Below are positions 60,701 to 64,000 of a DNA stretch of 64,000 bases, piece by piece (position 1 is the first letter of the stretch; the number at the start of each line of letters is the position of its first letter). The DNA is from Planococcus citri. Taxonomy: Eukaryota; Arthropoda; Insecta; Hemiptera; Pseudococcidae. The translations under genes were made by a program, and so were the position numbers. The notes beneath the pieces are model-generated. The model was not told the DNA's origin. It ran no database searches and saw only the letters and a program-made list of their open reading frames with translations. The DNA is taken from the NCBI RefSeq assembly GCF_950023065.1, contig NC_088677.1, positions 80,253,469 to 80,317,468 on the forward strand. Reading direction: 5' to 3'.

Positions 60701-60865
60701 ACGCTCTCTTTTCTCATTTATCAAAAAAAAAATGCAAAACAATCATTGAATGAAAATACTTAATTGTTTTCTCATATTTTTGTCTAGACATGCAAATCGA
60801 ACTTGGAAGGACAAAGTTTTTACGCCAAAGGAGGCCGGCCATTCTGCAAAAGTCATGCTCGTTAA
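21648..60865 (+). CDS. Zasp52: Zasp52: PDZ, ZM and four-LIM Z-disc protein
   Basis: Exons of the longest form: 21648-21755, 35638-35789, 39324-39501, 39604-39767, 39852-39952, 40126-40267, 44936-45124, 45225-45327, 45599-45649, 45741-45819, 51311-51349, about 52314-55902, 57986-58172, 58253-58373, 58475-58590 and 60788-60865 (TAA). Summed lengths stay in frame at about 1798 residues. Domains in order: PDZ, Ser/Pro linker, Gly run, ZM motif, LIM1, Ser/Pro linker, giant disordered exon, LIM2-4. This is the insect member of the ALP/Enigma (LDB3/ZASP) family. It binds alpha-actinin and builds Z-discs and integrin attachment sites. Insect Zasp52 genes are known for many splice forms, and this locus shows mutually exclusive and terminal alternatives. 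Confidence 0.93.
21756..30600 (+). other. First part of the ~13.9-kb Zasp52 intron 1
   Basis: No exon with coherent frame and splice sites was seen. Contents are AT-rich, with gaccttgacc-type degenerate repeats (about 24230-25000), short tandem units around 25890-26140 (paralogous 'ggcttttgaaacttgggaaaaaatcg' blocks, about 80 bp apart) and a ~150-bp tandem repeat at about 27250-27700. A pyrimidine run (TC)n lies at about 29660-29692. Intron 1 of muscle genes often holds enhancers, but I identified none. Confidence 0.5.
27250..27700. repeat. ~150-bp tandem repeat, about three copies
   Basis: Blocks with a gggaggggg run, ctcaa, (a)attgaatngtgcttttttgatgaa and a cag/aattcaagaattataat tail recur at about 27268, 27414 and 27590. 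The copies have diverged. Intronic, non-coding. Confidence 0.55.
30616..31069 (+). mobile_element. tRNA-derived SINE with perfect 11-bp target duplications
   Basis: The 5' head carries RNA polymerase III promoter boxes. The A box is TGGCGTAGTAGG (about 30628-30639) and the B box is GGTTCAAACCC (about 30670-30680), spaced as in tRNA genes. A body of about 370 bp follows, ending in an ACG trinucleotide run. The direct repeat acctacttact flanks it exactly at 30605-30615 and 31070-31080. The intact duplication implies a fairly recent insertion. The matching LINE partner is not known. The open frame across its head is not a gene. Confidence 0.9.
31335..31402 (+). other. Short perfect hairpin (20-bp stem, 28-nt loop)
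   Basis: A 20-base sequence starting at 31335 (attcaaataag...) is repeated exactly as its reverse complement at 31383-31402. The size resembles a miRNA precursor, though the stem is shorter than usual. It lies inside Zasp52 intron 1, between a SINE and LINE remnants. It could equally be a small inverted duplication. Confidence 0.4.
31545..33560 (+). mobile_element. Decayed non-LTR retrotransposon (LINE) ORF2 fragments
   Basis: Broken pieces read as reverse-transcriptase polyprotein. About 31560-31800 encodes a linker (AEQQWNDLKKHVQEAYSSI ... WKHWFSDE). About 32565-32640 encodes AKALDYLKNNKAPGPDNIP, the RT fingers motif. About 33210-33350 encodes LLKIIYDRLYPLMQSQIPQE, then an in-frame stop, then QILNIRMLIEKAC. 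About 33450-33560 encodes HLVWLIKQLWGKG. Stops and frameshifts between the pieces and the missing catalytic YxDD region make it non-functional. The clade could not be fixed. Confidence 0.8.
32155..32322. mobile_element. Possible ~170-bp inverted-repeat insertion inside the LINE remnant
   Basis: The left end (gatgaagctgaagtaag ... actaaatcggga, about 32155-32194) is repeated inversely as tcccgatttagta ... cgcttcatt (about 32286-32322), with a few mismatches over about 35 bp. The size fits a small MITE. No clear target duplication was found. Confidence 0.45.
33561..35637 (+). other. Remainder of Zasp52 intron 1
   Basis: AT-rich, with a T run of about 27 at 33870-33898 and several G or C homopolymers. 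I see no gene or recognised element. It ends at acceptor TTTTAATCAG before 35638. Confidence 0.5.
35638..35789 (+). CDS. Zasp52: Zasp52 exon 2 (second half of PDZ)
   Basis: 152 bp encoding VNIGSLAEKAGLQVGDAVIRVNGKEVADVRHKDAQDVIVRAG...FTIQR, which completes the PDZ domain. It ends in phase 2 before GTGAGT at 35790. The same length and phases are seen in the Zasp66-like exon 16344-16495. Confidence 0.93.
35790..39323 (+). other. Zasp52 intron 2
   Basis: It holds one copy of the dispersed foldback family at about 36630-37340 (see separate entry). The remainder is AT-rich with G-rich homopolymers (about 37637-37650). No coding exon with good signals was seen. Confidence 0.55.
36630..37340. repeat. 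Dispersed repeat copy ('gagcctccagcaga' family)
   Basis: It is colinear with 7625-8050 in the first gene's intron. Shared blocks include cgccagccaaaatttcgagtgctaaa, cctagaaagctgaaattt, ccaaatcgattggaaacgg and ttctggagcctccagcaga. The end (37250-37330) shows ctggaggctccagtaat in inverted orientation, a degenerate inverted repeat. A related fragment lies at about 46540-46640. Confidence 0.7.
39324..39501 (+). CDS. Zasp52: Zasp52 exon 3, Ser/Pro linker
   Basis: It encodes GGNVTWKPAVTPVGSVPSPN and a Ser/Pro-rich linker after the PDZ domain. It begins in phase 2 and ends in phase 0 (PYSPQ). Confidence 0.9.
39604..39952 (+). CDS. Zasp52: Zasp52 ZM-motif exons
   Basis: Exon 39604-39767 encodes a seven-Gly run, then IYSDESIAETLSAQAEVLAG, the canonical ZM motif. 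Exon 39852-39952 continues with VNFKKNEKNYNAENSEVFKM. The phase-2 intron inside the Gly before VNF is shared with both ZM regions of the Zasp66-like gene. The ZM region binds alpha-actinin and drives Zasp self-assembly. Confidence 0.93.
40126..40267 (+). CDS. Zasp52: Zasp52 alternative exon 6a (first zinc pair of LIM1)
   Basis: Phase-1 start and phase-2 end. It encodes a Ser/Pro linker then QNICADCERLIV, providing the first CxxC of LIM1, completed by exon 44936-45124. It cannot be joined to exon 44292-44496 in frame, so the two are expected to be mutually exclusive. Confidence 0.85.
40268..44291 (+). other. Intron with a ~145-bp tandem array
   Basis: It lies between the two alternative LIM1 exons. 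About 40640-43450 is a long array (separate entry). The flanks, 40268-40640 and 43450-44291, hold no recognised element. Confidence 0.6.
40640..43450. repeat. ~145-bp satellite-like tandem array
   Basis: The unit contains caaccaattttgggaaccac, ttcaaaaaaatgtcc and tgtgattgagcatgttaaaa. The marker recurs at about 40694, 40846, 40996, 41138, 41264, 41408, 41557, 41700, 41841 and 41981, a spacing of 126-152 bp. After about 42060 the same order continues in diverged form (cattttgggaaccac, gaaagtgcctcaaaat) to 43450. Neighbouring units in the first half are nearly identical, showing recent homogenisation. Open frames here follow the repeat. Confidence 0.9.
44292..44496 (+). CDS. Zasp52: Zasp52 alternative exon 6b (first zinc pair of LIM1)
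   Basis: 205 bp with the same phases as exon 40126-40267. It starts after GTGCGCAG, encodes a Ser/Thr/Pro linker (RPSSASYFASLSHAVGGQ) and ends with LTCSECRQNIV, again supplying the first CxxC of LIM1. Donor GTGAGT is at 44497. Confidence 0.85.
44936..45124 (+). CDS. Zasp52: Zasp52 LIM1 body exon
   Basis: Encodes GVFVRIKEKNLHVECFKCAT, then CGTSLKNVGYYS and LYCDIHAKM, with the remaining zinc ligands of LIM1 (H-x2-C, C-x2-C, C-x2-H spacing). It is followed by a short Pro-rich tail ending ITISP. Confidence 0.93.
45225..45819 (+). CDS. Zasp52: Zasp52 Ser/Pro linker exons
   Basis: Three small in-frame exons: 45225-45327 (SQQGASKIISTALIANSN ... LAPVPFH), 45599-45649 (PPRQSPTHVPSPVPQSQ) and 45741-45819 (PFSAVNGSKSYSPSSTF ... 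APKPG). The last ends in phase 1, matching exons 51311, 51719 and the giant exon, so all three can follow it. Confidence 0.85.
47919..48126 (+). repeat. Foldback-family end fragment next to the palindrome
   Basis: Starts tcattccacgtcaattggac, as the palindrome arm does at about 48376 in the same orientation. It continues through gcagccctctagcccattttta and ggcagccagggggtgtcaaag to gattactcgataaccgcgat, a block also seen at about 6655. It is therefore a direct, diverged repeat of part of the left arm. Confidence 0.75.
48126..49906. repeat. ~1.78-kb near-perfect palindrome (inverted repeat arms ~800 bp)
   Basis: Positions pair around 49016. For example, ttgtaattttcaggtaattgc at 48126 is the exact inverse of the right end at 49906, and tcattccacgtcaattggac near 48378 is the exact inverse near 49650. 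The outer ~750 bp of each arm look identical by eye. Near the centre, small differences and an indel appear (about 48900-48960 against 49085-49130), leaving a spacer of about 130 bp. The arms belong to the family found degenerate at 6395-7620. No open reading frame of note is present. Confidence 0.9.
51311..51349 (+). CDS. Zasp52: Zasp52 39-bp cassette exon
   Basis: Flanked by CCAATAG and GTAAAA, phase 1 to phase 1. It encodes about GYFQSQKALPFPK. Symmetric phases allow it to be included or skipped. The short length and a modest donor make this call moderate. Confidence 0.6.
51719..51774 (+). CDS. Zasp52: Zasp52 alternative terminal exon (short isoform end)
   Basis: After a strong pyrimidine-rich acceptor (ttattttttcag), it reads ESFNTFNPKPRPFSLVSN, then TAA at 51772-51774. 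The phase matches the preceding exons. Using it gives a PDZ-ZM-LIM1 protein without LIM2-4. ATTAAA-like sequence lies at about 51946. Confidence 0.65.
52314..55902 (+). CDS. Zasp52: Zasp52 giant disordered exon, ends in first zinc pair of LIM2
   Basis: A single open exon of about 3.6 kb (about 1196 residues). The acceptor is either TAG before 52314 or AAG before 52305; both keep frame, and the branch-like tgactaat at about 52283 is just upstream. The first half has repeated RPxTP / ALTTAPERSYSPL-like motifs (about nt 53160-53530). Then come Ser/Thr-Pro-rich NTPTPR and SSRPSTPV repeats (about 53970-54550), and an S/Q/H/T-rich tandem region (about 54570-55620). It ends IPLCAQCSSQIR, the first CxxC of LIM2. 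Skipping it would destroy LIM2, so this end must be used whenever LIM2-4 are made from this promoter, unless an unseen exon substitutes. Confidence 0.88.
54570..55620 (+). repeat. Coding tandem repeat rich in Ser, Gln, His, Thr
   Basis: Irregular units of about 14-20 residues resembling SQQHAHPSTQTSS, with variants LSQQHAHCPTQTS and TQTSQQHAHHPPQTS. At DNA level the blocks acttctcaacaacatgccca and acccagacttcttc recur many times. The region is expected to be disordered and length-polymorphic. Open frames in the other frames and on the minus strand are shadows. Confidence 0.9.
55903..57985 (+). other. Zasp52 intron with a ~130-bp tandem array
   Basis: About 56450-57180 is the array (separate entry). 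55903-56450 and 57180-57985 are AT-rich with no element recognised. Confidence 0.6.
56450..57180. repeat. ~130-bp tandem repeat with higher-order pattern
   Basis: The marker acc(c/t)atcaaa(g/a)t(a/g)gg recurs at about 56484, 56606, 56739, 56871, 56993 and 57125, giving spacings of 122, 133, 132, 122 and 132 bp. The short units (first and fourth) both lack the aaaaattt stretch after gagc, so units 1-3 and 4-6 look like repeats of a ~387-bp trimer. Confidence 0.85.
57986..58590 (+). CDS. Zasp52: Zasp52 LIM2, LIM3 and start of LIM4 exons
   Basis: Exon 57986-58172 completes LIM2 (GPFITALGKIWCPEHFICVN ... LHCEYCFEKYLAPTC) and gives the first zinc pair of LIM3 (CGKCSRKIKG). Exon 58253-58373 gives the LIM3 body (GKHFHPECFVCAYCNKLF ... 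YCEN). Exon 58475-58590 links to LIM4 (KCFACGFPIEAGDRWVEALN ... HSPCFNCT). All junctions are GT-AG and in frame. Confidence 0.93.
58591..60787 (+). other. Zasp52 last intron with repeats
   Basis: About 58790-59210 has diverged copies of the ~130-bp unit seen at 56450-57180, in + orientation. About 59490-59760 has the same unit inverted (aacctatcttgataggtcag near 59680). About 59760-60300 is T-rich with many tttttcaaattttt blocks. A GGA run of about 22 bp is at 60633-60656. No exon was seen. Confidence 0.65.
60788..60865 (+). CDS. Zasp52: Zasp52 last exon (end of LIM4)
   Basis: Acceptor TGTCTAG, then TCKSNLEGQSFYAKGGRPFC and KSHAR, then TAA at 60863-60865. It completes LIM4 with the usual very short C-terminal tail of Zasp/LDB3 proteins. 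Confidence 0.93.
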   Translation, partial: TCKSNLEGQSFYAKGGRPFCKSHAR

Positions 60866-61022
60866 TTACGAAACTCAGCTTTTAATCGCTATCGTATCGT
60901 TTTATCAAAACTTAACGTTCTACTCTGTATGTCGTATTGGCTAACAAAATTATCTAGTTAAATTGCACGACGAGTGAAGTGAGATTCAAAAGTAAACATA
61001 TAATAATTTTAGTATTTCATGT

Positions 61023-61028
61023 AATAAA
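61023..61028 (+). terminator. Zasp52: Poly(A) signal of Zasp52
   Basis: AATAAA lies 158 bases after the stop codon, followed by T-rich sequence (gtttcgttgtgtttattt). A longer 3' UTR using later signals (for example aataaatta at about 61293) cannot be excluded. Confidence 0.55.
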
Positions 61029-62127
61029 ATATACCATATCGTTTCGTTGTGTTTATTTACGTCTCATTTGCGTACTCGTAAAAGTAAAAAAATACATAAG
61101 TAAAACGGTAATTATTACGCCATTGTTTTCTGCATATTTTCAAAATTCGCTGTTGGGAAACTAATCAAAACCACCCAGCTGCATTAATGATCACTCACTA
61201 AGAGCTTGTACAGATCGTGTGATTTTCGATGCAGAAAAATTACAGCATGGTTCGTCGTGTTAATGGTAATAGTACTAATGGTTAATGGATCAAATAAATT
61301 ACCAAGTCAATCGTACGTACATATATTTAAAATATATAAATACGAACATCTCAGTCGAAGGAAATATTAAATAAATAGGAATGTCGTATTAAGACATCGA
61401 GATATATAAGTTAACAAACGGTGTAAAGCATATTTTTTCCATCTTACAGTGCACCAATTCATCAGTGTTTTAAACAAATACTCGACGAAAAATTCAAACA
61501 CGAGAGAGAAGAGAGGGAGAGAGGCGTAGACAGAGCGAGGGAAATATGTATGTAGTAATTTACAAGACGTAAATACCTAAAAAAAATGTACTTAAGATAT
61601 TTATTACACGTAAGTCTAATAGGTAGGTAGTAGGTACATAAAAAATGATATTTAAATCAACTCTTCCGAAATTTCAACAATCAACTATTCAATAATTAGG
61701 CTACCAACGCGACATGCGAGTCGACGAGAATAAATACTTGCTCTACGGAGTAGAAAAAAAAATAATAAAAATGAAAAAAAAAAACAAAACAATTAACGAC
61801 GAACAAGTGAAGAAGACGAGAGAATCCCTCAAACGAAAAATACAAAAGGTAACTCGTTAACCGAATGATAAGAACCGTTTGGTAACTTAATAACGTGATT
61901 GGAATTTGTTCGATACCAATACCTCGTAAATAAGTACAACGTAAAAATATTGATCGTTTCTTTGGCCAATTTTTCGTATGTTTTATTTCAACGTGAAAAA
62001 AAAATCTGTAAAATTTAACAAGTGCTTAAACTTGAGAGGAACTTATATTTTTACGAAAGAGTCTCCTCGTATTGGGAGATAAACCGCTATACTTAAATGC
62101 TGCGAAATACGTACGTCTTCTGCGCTC
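61029..62127. other. Convergent 3' region of Zasp52 and ACBD3
   Basis: No coding exon was seen. Purine-rich gagagagaagagaggg lies at about 61504. TTTATT at 61982-61987 would be AATAAA on the minus strand, about 140 bases past the ACBD3 stop, and is a candidate poly(A) signal. The two transcripts may overlap at their 3' ends. Confidence 0.5.
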
Positions 62128-63981
62128 TCAACGTGTGTAATAAATTCTATAATAGAGTGTCTTAGATCTCCAGAGGCTATACGAGTTATCGAATTTAAGT
62201 AAATAGACCCCCTCTCCGGGATACGGATGGCTTCCGGCGTATACTTCTTCGTGACAGTCTCTTCGGTAAATTGGCACAATGACCGATGTCGGTGGCTTAT
62301 TCGATGATCGAGATCGCTGACTGGCTCGGGCTCGTTCTAAATCTCCGTCGTTGAGTTCTAAAATAGAGATTATCAAGATTGAATTAACTAGTCGCGAAGG
62401 AATGGTTGATGAATTCAATTGATGTACCTTGTTCGTCATCCATTAGATCATCGCTATCTTCGTCTTCGGTTTCGGAAATATGTACAGAGACTTCTTTAGT
62501 TAGAGGTTTCTCCCATTCGAAATAGATACCGAATCCTATATCGTAACTATCGGTGGCGAATTCCCAGAATAAGCAAGATCCACCTTCGTGAGTCGGTACT
62601 CGAACCTGTAGCAAGATGAAATTAATAATCTAGTATTATCTTCGAGTTGGGGTTTAGAAATGGACTCTTACTGTGACGGTTTCTCCATGTCCCACTTTCA
62701 TTATCGTATCAGCACCTTCTTTTCGAACTTGGTTCTTGAATTCCTGTATATCTTTTCTGGTCCACATCGAAGCAGGATGAACCAAAGTTACTCCACCTGA
62801 ATAATACGAGAGTAGATTAGAAAAAATAGGAGTAAAGTTGATAGATGAGATTAATTTCAACTAACTTTCGCTATCCTCAGTATCACTGTTACCGTCGCTA
62901 ATGATTCTAGAAACTGATTCAGGATTCATTATAGTATTGGCACCTTCGCCTTCGAGAATAATCTCCGGAGAATTTTTTTCTTTCTCTTCGCTGTCGCTGA
63001 AGGCTTCCTTCTGTTGTTGTTTTTGTTGCTGTTGCAATTGTAACATGTACTGATGATAGTGTTGATCTTGTAGCTGACGTATGAGGACAGCTTGCTGAAA
63101 ATTAAATTAAATTAGGTAAACAAATGCTCGAAGAAGGAACATTCATCGTTGGAATATAATTAACCTGTTCGGGATTTCCAGGAAATTGTTGCTCGGCGTA
63201 GGATTTAAACTGGTGATATGTTTGTTGATTCAGAGCATCTTGTATTTGACGTCTGGAAAAGCACGATGTTAATAAATGATGAATTTTCGGCGAGAAATCG
63301 TACAAGTATGGTATAGATACCTTGTAATTTCTTCTTGATGTTTTATTTTCTCTTTGCCTGCTCGTTCTTCTTCTTTGAGTTTAATCTCTTCTATTTCTTT
63401 TTTCTTTTTTTCGTCCCTGCGAATGAATTTTTGAGCATGTTTTCAGATAATCAGAGCATAAATGCAGCGGAAATGATGCAATACTCACGATAATCTTTTT
63501 TGCTCCTCCATCGTAGCTTTTTGCGCTTGAACGAAGGCATTAAAATGTAAACATCGCTTATCAATCAACTGTATGAATCCGGCCATCGCATCTCTAGGAG
63601 ACATATCACCCAAGGCTTGCCAAGCCAGGCTAAAATACATCATCTGGATTAAATTATATTCTCGATACATGATTTTTATTTCAAAATGAAGTCTTCGTTT
63701 ACCGACGATCTCGTCCGATTACATCCAGAACACCCAAAGGAGGCAGTTTATCTTCGTTATACTTTCCATGAGCTACTTGCCTAGTGAAAGCGATCAGTTT
63801 ACATTTTTCTTCGTACGAGAATTGAATAGCACTGCCTTCTTTTTCTGCAAAAATCATATCGTTAGCCACGAAAGCATATTAACACTCGAAAGGCTACAAG
63901 CCGACAGTAATTAATAGTGGATGATTACCTTTGAAGAATTTCAACGCGACTGAGTACAAGTCTTGAAGAGAAAGACCCCAC
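62128..63981 (-). CDS. ACBD3: ACBD3 / GCP60 Golgi protein, 3' part (nine exons)
   Basis: Minus-strand exons: 63929-63981, 63703-63844, 63489-63629, 63321-63416, 63165-63252, 62866-63094, 62672-62796, 62428-62605 and 62128-62357 (stop 62128-62130), about 426 residues, all phases consistent. The N-terminus lies beyond the window. Domains in order: acyl-CoA-binding domain end (ALKFFKEKEGSAIQFSYEEK ... VIGRDRRLAWQALGDMSPRD), charged coiled coil (DEKKKKEIEEIKLKEEE), Gln-rich segment (RQLQDQHYHQYMLQLQQQQK), acidic linker, and GOLD domain (CLFWEFATDSYDIGFGIYFE ... CHEEVYAGSHPYPGEGVYLL) ending YYRIYYTR. ACBD3 is a Golgi scaffold that binds golgins and PI4KB. The acidic stretch inside GOLD is common to the family. 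Confidence 0.94.
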
Positions 63982-64000
63982 CTAAATATATATTCCTTAT

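Noticed and set aside
1..64000. CRISPR arrays, operons, riboswitches, plasmid or phage modules
   Set aside because: None seen; all genes are intron-containing and the repeats are eukaryotic in type.

Overview
This is a eukaryotic window from an AT-rich, intron-rich insect genome. Genes are split by GT-AG introns, introns reach 14 kb, and the proteins are insect muscle and Golgi families. Frequent short tacctacctac-type runs in introns and UTRs, plus the intron architecture, suggest a sternorrhynchan hemipteran (aphid or scale-insect type). That assignment is inference only. There is no prokaryotic operon, CRISPR array or phage content.

Layout from left to right. (1) 1-~15770, + strand: the 3' part of a gene for a very large Arg/Ser-rich, RGG-box nuclear protein, with a Gly-Pro-Pro repeat C-terminus. 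Its introns hold a 117-bp tandem repeat, a cluster of inverted (foldback) repeats and about 1.9 kb of a palindromic GGTAAATTACC repeat. (2) 16166-19378, +: a PDZ plus ZM-motif protein without LIM domains, a Zasp66/67-type Z-disc protein, with two ZM-like exon pairs and two possible early intronic poly(A) isoforms. (3) 19388-19787: a MITE with TTA target-site duplications, placed between convergent genes. (4) 19899-20573, -: BLOC1S2. (5) 20973-21232: a second MITE inside the roughly 1-kb divergent promoter region of BLOC1S2 and the next gene. (6) 21648-60865, +: Zasp52 (PDZ, ZM, LIM1, a 3.6-kb disordered repeat exon, LIM2-4), with two mutually exclusive exons for the first half of LIM1 and an alternative terminal exon. 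(7) 62128-63981, -: the 3' part of ACBD3 (GCP60), with ACB domain, Gln-rich coiled coil and GOLD domain, convergent to Zasp52.

The Zasp52 introns carry most of the repeat load. They include a tRNA-derived SINE with perfect 11-bp duplications, a decayed non-LTR retrotransposon, a ~145-bp satellite-like array, a ~130-bp array with higher-order structure, and a nearly perfect ~1.78-kb palindrome (48126-49906) that would make an ~800-bp hairpin in pre-mRNA.

How the genes relate: the two PDZ/ZM genes sit head-to-tail. They share PDZ intron positions and phases, including a 152-bp exon of identical length, and the same phase-2 intron inside the ZM region. This points to an old tandem duplication of a Z-disc scaffold gene, with BLOC1S2 on the opposite strand between the copies. 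ACBD3, BLOC1S2 and the RS-rich gene look like unrelated housekeeping neighbours.
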